From contig JAUMVG010000022.1 in the NCBI GenBank assembly GCA_030530315.1, forward strand, positions 1 through 47,199: 47,199 nt of DNA, read 5' to 3'. Below the pieces are notes generated by a model. That model was not told where the DNA came from. It saw only the letters and a program-made list of their open reading frames with translations, and made no database searches. The position numbers were made by a program, and so were the translations under genes. Origin of the DNA: Clostridia bacterium. Its GTDB lineage: Bacteria; Bacillota; Clostridia; Christensenellales; Aristaeellaceae. Of this stretch, positions 23,927-32,342 are shown one piece after another (the stretch's first letter is position 1; every line of letters begins with the position of its first letter).

Positions 23927-24739
23927 TTACGATTCAATGCCGGCGGTGATGCTGAACATGCCGGTGTTGCCGTCACGGCTTGCGATGTGCAGCATGGCGT
24001 CCTCGTTGGGGACCAGGCCCGCCTGCTGGAAATACAGCTCGCAGGAGCGCATGGCCAGCTCCGGGAAGTTATTTTCCTTGCTCAGGTGACCGAGGATGAT
24101 CCTGCGGGTGCCGGTGCGGGCCAGTTCGACGGCCACAGTGCTGGCGTCGTCATTGGAGAGGTGGCCGCGGCGGGAGAGTATGCGCTTTTTCAGCTCATAG
24201 GGATAGGGACCCGCCTTGAGCATGTCCGGATCGTAGTTGGACTCCAGGATCACGGCGTCCGAGCCGATGACGTGCTTCAGCCAGCTGTCCTTGATGCAGC
24301 CCAGGTCCGTGGCGACTGCCAGCTTGGCGCCGAACAGTTCAAAGGTATACCCCACCGACTGGGCCGCGTCGTGAGGGGTGGAGAAGGGGGTCACGTCGAT
24401 GGAACCGATGAAAAAATCCTGTTCTGGCTCAAAATAGATCCTGTTTTTGTCGGCGATGGGCCCGATTTTGTCGTACATTCCCTGCCACGTGCCCTCCGTG
24501 GCGTAGACAGGGAGGTCGAATTTCCTGGAGAGTATGCCGATTCCCTTGATGTGGTCGGAATGTTCGTGGGTCACGAGTATGGCGTTAAGGCTGCGCGGGT
24601 CCACCCCCACGGTTTCCAGCTCCCGAATGACCCGGGTGCCGGACATGCCCGCGTCCACCAGAATGTTGGCGTCGTCGCAGCCGACGTATATCGCGTTTCC
24701 GCTTGAGCCGCTGAAGAGCGGCGAGAAGCGAAGCTCCAT
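23927..24739 (-). CDS. WalJ/YycJ-like metallo-beta-lactamase-fold hydrolase
   Basis: A 270-residue MBL-fold protein. The metal motif THEHSDHIKG (HxHxDH), the later His in STPHDAAQSVGY, the Asp in AVATDLG and the His in ILGHLSKENN are all present. YycJ/WalJ proteins are exonuclease-like hydrolases usually encoded next to walRK (established knowledge). Here the two-component genes are about 11 kb away on the other side of the origin. ATG 24739 has GGAGGAAAC upstream and was preferred to a start 33 bp earlier. It follows the radical SAM gene by 44 bp in the same direction and is probably cotranscribed with it. Confidence 0.88.
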   Translation of the reverse strand: MELRFSPLFSGSSGNAIYVGCDDANILVDAGMSGTRVIRELETVGVDPRSLNAILVTHEHSDHIKGIGILSRKFDLPVYATEGTWQGMYDKIGPIADKNRIYFEPEQDFFIGSIDVTPFSTPHDAAQSVGYTFELFGAKLAVATDLGCIKDSWLKHVIGSDAVILESNYDPDMLKAGPYPYELKKRILSRRGHLSNDDASTVAVELARTGTRRIILGHLSKENNFPELAMRSCELYFQQAGLVPNEDAMLHIASRDGNTGMFSITAGIES

Positions 24740-24783
24740 GTGTGTTGTTTCCTCCGTTTGCCTTGGTGTCATATGTGATTCAG

Positions 24784-25683
24784 TCAGTCTTCGCCCTTTT
24801 GCGGCTCGACGCCCGTCAGGTCGAAGGCCGGGATGTATTTTTCGTCCGATGAGGAGAGCTCCTGGACGAAGCCGTCCTCCAAGCCGAGCTCCATCAGATG
24901 GTCCACCACGGCCTCATATTCCTCCGGGAAGAGGCGTCGATCCAGGGCGTCGATCCCCTCGACGCTGCCGAAGGGCAGATATTGGGCCATCAGGCTGACC
25001 CACGCGCCGGGAAGGTTTTCGGCGATCCAATCCAGTATGCGCATGGATTCCTCCGCGCAGCCGGGAAGGATCAGATGCCGCACGATGGTGCCGCGCCGGA
25101 TGATGCCATCCTCGTCCAGCTCCACCGGGCCCGTCTGACGCAGCATTTCCTTTAACGCCGGGCCGGCGAAATCGAAATAATCCCTTGCGGCGGAGTATTT
25201 CCGGGCAGAATCGGGGTCGATGTACTTCAAATCCGGAAGATAGACCTGGATTTTGCCTTCAAGCCGCCTGAGCGTCTCCACCTTTTCGTATCCGCCGGTG
25301 TTCCAGACCACGGGAACGGGCAAACCGCCCTCCAGGGATTTATCGATGGCGGCGGCAAAATGCGTCGGATTGACCAGGTTGATGTTGTGGCAACCCTTTC
25401 CGATCAGTTCAAAGTAGGTCTCCCGCAAGCGTTTCACGGTGATCTTTTTGCCGAATCCGTCGTGGGATATCGGATAGTTCTGGCAAAATCGGCACCGCAG
25501 CGCGCATCCGGAGAAAAAGATCGCGCCGGAACCCCGGGTCCCGCTGATGACGGGTTCCTCATCGTAGTGAGGCGCCGCCCGGGCGATGACCGGATCCGCG
25601 CCCATGCGGCAAAAGCCGTTGCCGAGCTCGCCCCGAAGGGCGCCACAGCCGTGAGGACAGTCCGAGCAGATATACGGCTCCAT
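24784..25683 (-). CDS. Radical SAM protein, PflA-like
   Basis: A 299-residue radical SAM protein of the COG1313 pyruvate-formate-lyase-activating-enzyme-like group. The N-terminal CSDCPHGCGALRG and GFCRMG carry extra Cys residues. The cluster motif is Cys60-Cys64-Cys67 in GCALRCRFCQNY, binding the 4Fe-4S cluster that cleaves S-adenosylmethionine. Downstream NTGGYE and IQVYLPDLKY follow the PflA-like barrel pattern. AAGGAGG precedes ATG 25683. The substrate is unknown. It is the first gene of a pair with the WalJ-like hydrolase, transcribed away from the parS-containing gap. Confidence 0.88.
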   Translation of the reverse strand: MEPYICSDCPHGCGALRGELGNGFCRMGADPVIARAAPHYDEEPVISGTRGSGAIFFSGCALRCRFCQNYPISHDGFGKKITVKRLRETYFELIGKGCHNINLVNPTHFAAAIDKSLEGGLPVPVVWNTGGYEKVETLRRLEGKIQVYLPDLKYIDPDSARKYSAARDYFDFAGPALKEMLRQTGPVELDEDGIIRRGTIVRHLILPGCAEESMRILDWIAENLPGAWVSLMAQYLPFGSVEGIDALDRRLFPEEYEAVVDHLMELGLEDGFVQELSSSDEKYIPAFDLTGVEPQKGED

Positions 25684-25821
25684 GGAGTTCCTCCTTTTGA
25701 ATTGATGTTTTGAAGGCTCTGGTTTGCTCTGCCTTCCGTCGAGCGCTTGCATTCTGTGCCTTCGGCTAGGAAAGGTCGCTCCAATTCATTATACCCTGCG
25801 ATTGTTATTATCGTTCAGCGA

Positions 25822-25837
25822 TGTTTCACGTGAAACA
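25822..25837. other. parS: parS site 1
   Basis: TGTTTCACGTGAAACA is a perfect 16-bp palindrome identical to the Bacillus-type ParB/Spo0J loading site. Confidence 0.95.
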
Positions 25838-25901
25838 ATGTTTTTGAGCAAATCCGGGCCGATTCTTCCAAATCCTCCATGCGTTTCGACGGAATGCGAG
25901 A

Positions 25902-25917
25902 TGTTTCACGTGAAACA
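25902..25917. other. parS: parS site 2
   Basis: A second perfect TGTTTCACGTGAAACA, 80 bp from the first. The gap 25684-26017 contains no gene apart from these sites and is otherwise mixed-composition sequence with no clear promoter. Confidence 0.95.
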
Positions 25918-25961
25918 TCTCAGAGGCTGCGCGACCCAGCTGTAAATGATTATCACAGAAT

Positions 25962-25977
25962 TGTTTCACGTGAAACA
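25962..25977. other. parS: parS site 3
   Basis: A third perfect TGTTTCACGTGAAACA, 60 bp from the second and about 40 bp beyond the 3' end of the phosphoesterase-like gene. Confidence 0.95.
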
Positions 25978-26017
25978 AGGAGAATGCTGCGTTGGCAGCC
26001 CTGTGATGGATCGATGG

Positions 26018-26941
26018 TCAGTCATTGGAGGAGCGCAGCGTCAGCATCCAAACCTCGGGCGCGGAACCAAGCCGAAGGTTCACGCCTTCGCAGCCGACGC
26101 CCTCTGTGGTGAGGATCGGCAAGCCGCTGTCCGTTCGCCAGCCGGAAAGGTATTGATCCTCGACGCGGGTCAGGGGCAGGATGCTTCTGCCGAACAGTCG
26201 TATCTGCCCGCCGTGGGTGTGCCCGGTGAGAATAAGGTCGCACCAACGGCCGCTGTTGGAGGCTTCACTGGTCAGCAGCACCGGAAGAAGCTCCGGGCTG
26301 TAGGAGATGACGACGACGCAGTCGCCTCGCGTGAAGCTCTGCCCGGCGGAGTTGTAGTTGGTGTCCCCGCCGCAGACGCCGGCGAGCCAGATCCTGTCGT
26401 CGCCGGAGGTGATCAATGTCCGGTTGTTAAAGAGGGGCTGAACACCGGCTTCCGTCAGCTGTTGCCGCAGGAGATCCCAATTCTCATCCTCGGGCGCGGC
26501 GACGGCATACTTTCCAAGAGGCGCGTCAAAGCTATATATATAATGGAAGAAACTCTGACGCAGGTCGGTCTGACTTTCGGAATCATCGCTGCCGGCGGGC
26601 GAGGTATTCAGAATCTCCAACAGGGATTTGGAGGTATAGTCGCCGCCCAGGATCAGCATGTCCGGCTTCAGCTCCTGAAGCTGCTCGAACAATCGACCCG
26701 CACGGGTAGGCGTGTTGACGCCGCACAGATCGATGTCTGAAGCGTACAATATGCTGACGTTCTCGAAGGCCGGCGGCAGGTCTGGCACCACGACGGTCGC
26801 ACGGCGAACGCGGACCATCGAGGCATTGAGGAAAGCGACCCCTGCCAGCAGAACCAGTGCCAGCAGCAGCGCCGCGAAGGCCTTCAGCGCGAGGATTCTT
26901 CCCCGGCTCAGCTTTCCGTTCTTCTTTTGACGTTTTGCCAT
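26018..26941 (-). CDS. Membrane-anchored metallophosphoesterase-like protein
   Basis: A 307-residue protein with one N-terminal membrane helix (about 15-40) and a calcineurin-like phosphoesterase fold resembling YkuE. Only part of the di-metal site survives. ASDIDL replaces the usual SDxH (His becomes Asp71), GGDYTS keeps the second Asp, the GNHD/E motif has become APEDEN, the HxP motif has become SYSP, but the C-terminal GHTHGGQIRLF is intact. Activity is therefore doubtful. ATG 26941 has GAGGAAG upstream and directly precedes the basic start of the anchor. It runs towards the parS cluster and is divergent from the DUF5711 gene. Confidence 0.8.
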   Translation of the reverse strand: MAKRQKKNGKLSRGRILALKAFAALLLALVLLAGVAFLNASMVRVRRATVVVPDLPPAFENVSILYASDIDLCGVNTPTRAGRLFEQLQELKPDMLILGGDYTSKSLLEILNTSPAGSDDSESQTDLRQSFFHYIYSFDAPLGKYAVAAPEDENWDLLRQQLTEAGVQPLFNNRTLITSGDDRIWLAGVCGGDTNYNSAGQSFTRGDCVVVISYSPELLPVLLTSEASNSGRWCDLILTGHTHGGQIRLFGRSILPLTRVEDQYLSGWRTDSGLPILTTEGVGCEGVNLRLGSAPEVWMLTLRSSND

Positions 26942-27062
26942 GTCTTCCTCATAATGTCGCAAAAAACGACGGTACTGCGGCGAATGCGGCCACAATATGT
27001 CCGGTCTGTGAAGAAATAGACGGAATTGTCCGCTTTTTGCCCGTTTTGTCACAGGAGCGTTG

Positions 27063-27091
27063 TTGAATCACGGACTATATTCCATTATAAT
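27063..27091 (+). promoter_or_regulatory. Sigma-A promoter for DUF5711 gene
   Basis: TTGAAT (27063-27068) and a perfect TATAAT (27086-27091) are separated by 17 bp, about 75 bp before ATG 27167. It may also drive cvpA. Confidence 0.85.
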
Positions 27092-27166
27092 AGCAATGAC
27101 AATGGCATACAAGGGACAATAGCCCTCCTATGCCGCGTCATATTTTAAACAATTCAGGAGGATTCC

Positions 27167-28267
27167 ATGGAAAGGAACCGAAATGGACGCCTTCCATGGG
27201 CAATCGCTCTGTTGATCGTCACCTTCACCATCGTGATAGCGCTGGCCGGAGGAAGGATAATCAGCAATGCCACCCACCGCAGCTCCTACGACTATAAGGC
27301 GGTTCAGCTGGCCTCGAACCGAAAGCTGCAGGTCGTGGACGACGGCTTTGTGTATTACGATGGAAGCTACATCGGCGCGGTGACGACGGACGGCCGCGTC
27401 AAGTGGTCCTACCTGATCGGCACCAACGCGGATTTCGCGGCCAATGCCAACGGCGTGGCTGCGTGGGCCGGCGACACGTTGACGCTGATCGACAGCCAGA
27501 CCGGCACGCCCTCCTTCAGCGGCGCGATGGAGACGGACGTTCTCTCCGCCACCATCGGCAGCCGCTATACCGCCGTTCTGCTGGGGCCGGAATACAACAG
27601 CACGATTGTTCTGATGGAACAGGGCGGTCGGCGTATCAACAGCATCACGTTGAACAGCCAGACCGTGATAGAGTATGGGTTTTTCTCAAATGGGTCCCTG
27701 TTGTGGCTGATGAGCCTGGACACCAGCGGCACGGTGCCGAGCTGTACGGTGAATACCTACAAGCCCGGCAAGGAAATGGTGGGCTCCATCCACGACAACG
27801 AGCAGCTGATGTACGGCGTGGTGTTCCAGTCCTCCTACTTCTGCTGCGCGGGAGACACCTACCTGAAGGTCTACGACTACACCGGCAAGGAGGACAAGTC
27901 CCGCAGGCGTAAGGTCTACGGCTGGTACATGGCCGCGCTGGACGAGAGCGTGCTGGACAACCCGCTGATGGCCTTCGTGCCCAACGCCCAGTACGATTCG
28001 GAGTCCGGCATGCAGGATGTGCGGATGATTCGATCCGACCTGGACCAGCAGGTGCGCATGCCCTACGGCTGCCAGTCGCTGATCGCCCGGAACGACAGGG
28101 TGTACGGCTTCTCCACGGAGGGCTACGTCGCCATCGCCACCCAGGGCAGCCCGAACGTCTACGCCTACGCGCTGCCGATGCTGTTCGACAAGGTCTACGG
28201 CGTCACGGCCAACAACATGGCCATACTGGGAAACGGAAACATCATCTACATCCTCAATCTCTCCTGA
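27167..28267 (+). CDS. DUF5711-like membrane-anchored beta-propeller protein
   Basis: A 366-residue protein with a basic start, one membrane helix (about 10-30) and an extracytoplasmic part built of repeated short beta-strand blades (for example VVDDGFVYYDGSYIGAVTTDG and GVTANNMAILGNGNIIYIL). The pattern matches PQQ/WD-type propellers and the clostridial DUF5711 family, whose function is unknown. AGGAGG precedes ATG 27167. It is followed 74 bp later by cvpA and then ftsK on the same strand, so an envelope or division-related role is possible but only inferred from position. Confidence 0.75.
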   Translation: MERNRNGRLPWAIALLIVTFTIVIALAGGRIISNATHRSSYDYKAVQLASNRKLQVVDDGFVYYDGSYIGAVTTDGRVKWSYLIGTNADFAANANGVAAWAGDTLTLIDSQTGTPSFSGAMETDVLSATIGSRYTAVLLGPEYNSTIVLMEQGGRRINSITLNSQTVIEYGFFSNGSLLWLMSLDTSGTVPSCTVNTYKPGKEMVGSIHDNEQLMYGVVFQSSYFCCAGDTYLKVYDYTGKEDKSRRRKVYGWYMAALDESVLDNPLMAFVPNAQYDSESGMQDVRMIRSDLDQQVRMPYGCQSLIARNDRVYGFSTEGYVAIATQGSPNVYAYALPMLFDKVYGVTANNMAILGNGNIIYILNLS

Positions 28268-28341
28268 CCGCCGCGCATAATACGGCAATAAATGGGAATA
28301 GATAAGGTATGTTAAACCGATCCGCTAAAGGGGGATGAAAA

Positions 28342-29079
28342 ATGAATCTGAACCTGCTGGATATTACGATCATCGTAATTCTCGCGTTCTACCTGATATC
28401 GGGCATGTATCGCGGCTTTATAACGTCGCTGCTGAGCACGCTTGGTTTTGTCGGCGCGTGGTTCGGCGCTCAGAAGCTGTATGCCAGGGTGGCCGAGCTG
28501 GCCCTCTCAAACCAGACGCTGATGGCAGTGCTCAACCAGTACCTGGAGCCGGAGAGCTTCTTCAAGACCCACAGCCAGGCCATCAGCACGGTGTCGGAGG
28601 TCATCGCCGGCGGCGAAGCGGCCATACAGAACGCCGTCAACTCCCTCTCGCCCCAGCTGTCCGTGTTTGCCAAGGCCTTTGAGGCAAACGTTCGGGCGCA
28701 GATGTTCCAGCGCCTGGGCATCAGCACTCTGGCCGACTACCTGGATCAGACGATCTGGCAGGCGGTGTTCAACGTCGGCGCGTTCCTGCTGTGCTTCATC
28801 GCGCTGTACGTGCTGGCCAGCCTGGTGGTCAACCTGCTGGACCACGTGATCTCCTTCCCCCTGGTGCGCGGCTTCGACTGGCTGCTGGGCGGCATCTTCG
28901 GCGTGGCCCGCGGTCTGGTGGTCGTCGTGCTGGTGCTGTTCCTGCTGCCGCCGATCGTGCAGATCGTCTCCCCCGAGTTCGTGGAGAGCCTGCGGGCGGG
29001 ATCGTCGCTGTACAGCATCGTCACACAGATGGATTTCCTGAATGTGAACAACATCGTGACCAGCCTGGTGGGCGGTTGA
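28342..29079 (+). CDS. cvpA: CvpA-family membrane protein
   Basis: A 245-residue protein with four membrane helices: two near the N-terminus (about 5-45) and two near 140-170 and 185-215, separated by an amphipathic region. NLLDITIIVILAFYLISGMYRGF and the GxxxG-containing VRGFDWLLGGIFGVARGLV are characteristic of the CvpA/colicin V production family. These proteins are linked to envelope homeostasis in other bacteria; the mechanism is unclear. GGGGGAT lies just upstream of ATG 28342. A long hairpin separates it from ftsK. Confidence 0.88.
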   Translation: MNLNLLDITIIVILAFYLISGMYRGFITSLLSTLGFVGAWFGAQKLYARVAELALSNQTLMAVLNQYLEPESFFKTHSQAISTVSEVIAGGEAAIQNAVNSLSPQLSVFAKAFEANVRAQMFQRLGISTLADYLDQTIWQAVFNVGAFLLCFIALYVLASLVVNLLDHVISFPLVRGFDWLLGGIFGVARGLVVVVLVLFLLPPIVQIVSPEFVESLRAGSSLYSIVTQMDFLNVNNIVTSLVGG

Positions 29080-29101
29080 GAAAACGTGACTTAACTTCGA
29101 C

Positions 29102-29146
29102 AAAACCCCATCTGATTCCGCAAAATTGGGATCAGGTGGGAGTTTT
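29102..29146 (+). terminator. Long hairpin between cvpA and ftsK
   Basis: AAAAC-CCCATCTGATTCC pairs with GGGATCAGGTGGG-A-GTTTT (two G-U pairs, one bulge). The T run is part of the stem, so it could be a terminator or an attenuator for ftsK. A second GC-rich stem-loop lies at about 29189-29215. Confidence 0.55.
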
Positions 29147-29247
29147 GCGTCAAAGGATCATCATCGATTGTAACAAAAATATGGCCGCGCCGCGGGAGCT
29201 GTCCCGGCGGCGGCGCCTGAAACGGTGGCTTCACCGGGGAGGTAAAA

Positions 29248-32109
29248 ATGTCTGTAAGCGCGATAAACAGAAAGCAATATGAGGACAGGGAAAGCGGCGC
29301 CAGCGTGCCGACCTTGGTGCTGTGCGCCCTGGTCCTGTTTACTCTTGCCATATTGCTGATGTACATCTGCGTGGCGACTCCCGTAGATGGCACCAGCATG
29401 GGCGCGATCAAGAATGTTCTGTGCGGCCTGGGCGGCAGTCTGCGCTTTGCGCTGCCGCTGGTGTTGGCCTGGGCGGGCGTGCTGTGCGTCGGCGCGGCCC
29501 GCGGCAGGGGCGTCTCCCCCGTGCGCGTCACGCTGGACGCGATGCTGATCCTCTGCCTGTTCACGGCGGTCCAGCTGTTCTTTGTGGAGCGGATCAAGCA
29601 CGATTACATGACCCTGAGCACCTTCTCCAACTTCGTGACCAAGTCCTACGGCTTTGGCAAGGGCGGCGGCGCCATCGGCGCGCTGCTGGCCTGGCCGCTG
29701 TACAACAGCCTGGGCGTGGCGGGCGGCTTCATCACCACGCTGCTGGTCTCCGTGGTGCTGCTGACGGCCACCGGGCGCGTGGGCCGCGTCGTGCGCTGGT
29801 ACAGGGACCGCGCGGAGAATGCGCCGGTCGAGCGCGTGGAGCGGACCAGAAACGAACGTGTGTTCGATAAAATGGAGACTTCAACCCGGCGTCGAGCCGG
29901 CAGGAACGCCTATGCGGAGCCCGCTCAGGCGGCTCGCGGCGCGGCGCGGCCCCGCCAGCAGGCCGGCCAGAGGATGCAGAGCACTGCGGCGCGCCGGACG
30001 GATGCCCACAGACCCCTTCGCGATCCCTCTGCCGACGAGGCCTTTGGCAGCCGCCCGGCCCGGGCCGTGAACCAGCCTGCCCGAAAGCGCGCTCCGGTGG
30101 CAGCCGATGCGATGCAGAGCGCTGCCCCGGCAAGGCGCAGGCCCGCTGCTGCTGCGGCGCAGCAGGCCCAGCCGACAAAGCGAAAGAAGCTGTATAACGA
30201 AAAGATCGTTACAGAGCAGAAGCCCGCGGTCGTTCAGAACAATGCGCCGGTGGAGGCGCTGTTCGACGCAAGCGACGATTTCGACGTCCCGACGGCGGGC
30301 CTGCTGAAGACCGATAAGGCGGAAAAGAAGGAGGTTCGCAGCACCTTCAAGCCCGACCGTCCGTCCATGATGCGAAATGCCGAGATCGTGGACATCCCCG
30401 ACGCGGAGCCGGAGGCAGTGCAGGCGGTCAAGCCCGAGGCGAAGGTCGCGCCCATCAAGGCTGACAAGAAGAGCAACATCAGTATCGACGACCTGAAGAT
30501 CCAACCGGAGGCCTACGAGCTGCCGGATGAGGACGAGGCTCCCTTCGACATTCCCGCCGAGAAGCCGAAGGCTTCCGCGAAGGCCGGCATTGCCGCCAAG
30601 GAGGACAATGCCGCGAAGGTCATGGAGTTCCCGAAGCTGAAGCGGGCGAAGGAAACCCAGGCCGTCGAGGACGTGCCGGAGTACAACTATCCCCCCATCG
30701 ACCTGCTGGCGCGGGGCGAGGTGGAGGACACCACCAGCCATGGCCAGCGGGACATCCAGAAGGCCCAGCTGCTGGAGGAGACGCTGCAGAGCTTCGGCAT
30801 TTCCGCCAAGCTGACGGGCATCGCCCATGGACCGGCGGTCACCCGCTTTGAGCTGCAGCCGGCCCCCGGCGTGAAGGTGAGCCGAATCACCGCCCTGGCG
30901 GACGACATCGCCCTGAACCTGGCGGCGATGTCGGTGCGCATCGAGGCGCCCATCCCCGGCAAGGCCGCGGTGGGCGTGGAGATCCCCAACGACAAGGTGG
31001 AGATGGTCCGCCTGAGGGACGTGCTGGAGTCCAGCGAGGCCCAGCGGCATCCCAGCCGCATCGCGGTGGGCCTGGGCAAGGACAACTCGGGCCGCTACAT
31101 CGTGGCGGACATCGCCAAGATGCCTCACGTGCTGATCGCCGGCCAGACCGGTTCCGGTAAGTCGGTGTGCATCAACGCCATCATCACGTCGATCCTGTTC
31201 CGCTCCTCGCCCGAGGAGGTCAAGCTGATCCTGATCGACCCGAAGATGGTGGAGCTGTCCATCTACAACAACATCCCGCACTTGGTGTGCCCGGTGGTCA
31301 CCGACCCGAAGAAGGCGGCCAGCGCCCTGGATTGGGCCGTGGCGGAGATGACGAAGCGCTACAAGCTGTTCGCGGAGAGCGGTGTGCGCGACATCAAGGG
31401 CTACAACAAGAAGCTGAAGCCCGGCGAGAAACCGATGCCCCAGATGGTCATCATCATCGACGAGCTGGCCGACCTGATGATGGTCTCCCCCGGCGAGGTC
31501 GAGGACAGCATCTGCCGTCTGGCGCAGCTGGCCCGCGCCTGCGGCATGCACCTGGTCATCGCCACCCAGCGCCCGTCGGTGAACGTCATCACCGGCATCA
31601 TCAAGGCCAACATCCCCACCCGAATCGCCTTCTCCGTGGCGTCGCAGGTGGACAGCCGCACGATGATCGACCATGGCGGCGCGGAGAAGCTGCTGGGCAA
31701 CGGCGACATGCTGTTCGTGCCCAACGGCATGAAGTCCATGCGCGTGCAGGGTGCCTGGGTCTCCGACGACGAGGTGCACGCCATCGTGGAGTACATCAAG
31801 CAGTCCGGCGAGGCGGTCTACGATCCCGATATGCTGGAGCACCTGGAGAACGCCAACCGCAGCGACGCCGAGAAGGAGGAGTTTGAGGCCGAATACGATC
31901 CCAAGCTGCCCGAGGCGGTGGACATTGCCCTGGACATGGGCCAGGTCTCCATCTCGATGCTGCAGCGGAAGATGCGCATCGGCTATGCCCGCGCGGGCCG
32001 CATCATCGACGAGATGGCGCGCCGGGGCATCGTGTCTGAGGCCGACGGCTCCAAGCCCCGCGTGGTGCTGATCACCCGCGAGCAGGCGCAGCAGATGTTT
32101 GAGGAGTAA
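29248..32109 (+). CDS. ftsK: DNA translocase FtsK/SpoIIIE
   Basis: A full-length 953-residue septal DNA pump. The N-terminus has four membrane helices (within about 10-175), followed by a long Ala/Arg/Pro-rich linker (about 180-460). The alpha and beta motor domains follow, with Walker A GQTGSGKS (632-639), Walker B MVIIIDELADL (Asp738, Glu739) and ATQRPSVNVITG. The C-terminal winged-helix gamma domain (about 885-953) contains RKMRIGYARAGRIID. It moves chromosome DNA through the septum at division or sporulation. GGGGAGG precedes ATG 29248. From about 30100 to the stop it is duplicated 3524 bp downstream; the last 416 bp are identical in both copies. Confidence 0.96.
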   Translation: MSVSAINRKQYEDRESGASVPTLVLCALVLFTLAILLMYICVATPVDGTSMGAIKNVLCGLGGSLRFALPLVLAWAGVLCVGAARGRGVSPVRVTLDAMLILCLFTAVQLFFVERIKHDYMTLSTFSNFVTKSYGFGKGGGAIGALLAWPLYNSLGVAGGFITTLLVSVVLLTATGRVGRVVRWYRDRAENAPVERVERTRNERVFDKMETSTRRRAGRNAYAEPAQAARGAARPRQQAGQRMQSTAARRTDAHRPLRDPSADEAFGSRPARAVNQPARKRAPVAADAMQSAAPARRRPAAAAAQQAQPTKRKKLYNEKIVTEQKPAVVQNNAPVEALFDASDDFDVPTAGLLKTDKAEKKEVRSTFKPDRPSMMRNAEIVDIPDAEPEAVQAVKPEAKVAPIKADKKSNISIDDLKIQPEAYELPDEDEAPFDIPAEKPKASAKAGIAAKEDNAAKVMEFPKLKRAKETQAVEDVPEYNYPPIDLLARGEVEDTTSHGQRDIQKAQLLEETLQSFGISAKLTGIAHGPAVTRFELQPAPGVKVSRITALADDIALNLAAMSVRIEAPIPGKAAVGVEIPNDKVEMVRLRDVLESSEAQRHPSRIAVGLGKDNSGRYIVADIAKMPHVLIAGQTGSGKSVCINAIITSILFRSSPEEVKLILIDPKMVELSIYNNIPHLVCPVVTDPKKAASALDWAVAEMTKRYKLFAESGVRDIKGYNKKLKPGEKPMPQMVIIIDELADLMMVSPGEVEDSICRLAQLARACGMHLVIATQRPSVNVITGIIKANIPTRIAFSVASQVDSRTMIDHGGAEKLLGNGDMLFVPNGMKSMRVQGAWVSDDEVHAIVEYIKQSGEAVYDPDMLEHLENANRSDAEKEEFEAEYDPKLPEAVDIALDMGQVSISMLQRKMRIGYARAGRIIDEMARRGIVSEADGSKPRVVLITREQAQQMFEE
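30655..30794 (+). repeat. 140-bp identical block, ftsK copy 1
   Basis: This block is identical to 34179-34318, at an offset of exactly 3524 bp. It covers the end of the linker and the start of the motor region. Confidence 0.9.
31694..32109 (+). repeat. 416-bp identical block, ftsK copy 1
   Basis: Identical base for base to 35218-35633 (offset 3524 bp), ending at the stop codon in both. It encodes the last 138 residues including the gamma domain. Confidence 0.93.
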
Positions 32110-32144
32110 GCCAGAATTATAGTCATTATCTTCATCTAAAAGCT

Positions 32145-32177
32145 ATCCAGTCTACTGTTTTCATCAGTGGACTGGAT
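32145..32177 (+). terminator. Terminator after ftsK
   Basis: ATCCAGTCTACTG and CAGTGGACTGGAT form a 13-bp stem with one G-U and a 7-base loop, followed by a T/A-rich tail. The remainder of 32110-32342 is AT-rich and carries an approximate direct repeat of TGTCTATAAAA(C/A)TACC (32189, 32301). Confidence 0.75.
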
Positions 32178-32259
32178 ATGTTTATATGTCTATAAAACTA
32201 CCTTGATTGAAATAGATAAAGGAAAGTGGATAATGTCGAAAACAATTGCGCATGTTACC

Positions 32260-32288
32260 TTGTTAAAATTCTGGTGATATACTATAAT
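32260..32288 (+). promoter_or_regulatory. Sigma-A promoter for Mrr-type gene
   Basis: TTGTTA (32260-32265) and a perfect TATAAT (32283-32288) are separated by 17 bp, 55 bp before ATG 32343. GGGGG lies 8 bp before that ATG. Confidence 0.85.
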
Positions 32289-32342
32289 AGAAAATGATAA
32301 TGTCTATAAAAATACCATGATAAAGAAAATGGGGGTTTCAAT

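Noticed and set aside
29881-31842. A long minus-strand frame opposite ftsK.
   Set aside because: Low-complexity His/Asp/Leu-rich shadow caused by high GC content; the plus strand encodes an intact FtsK with all motifs.
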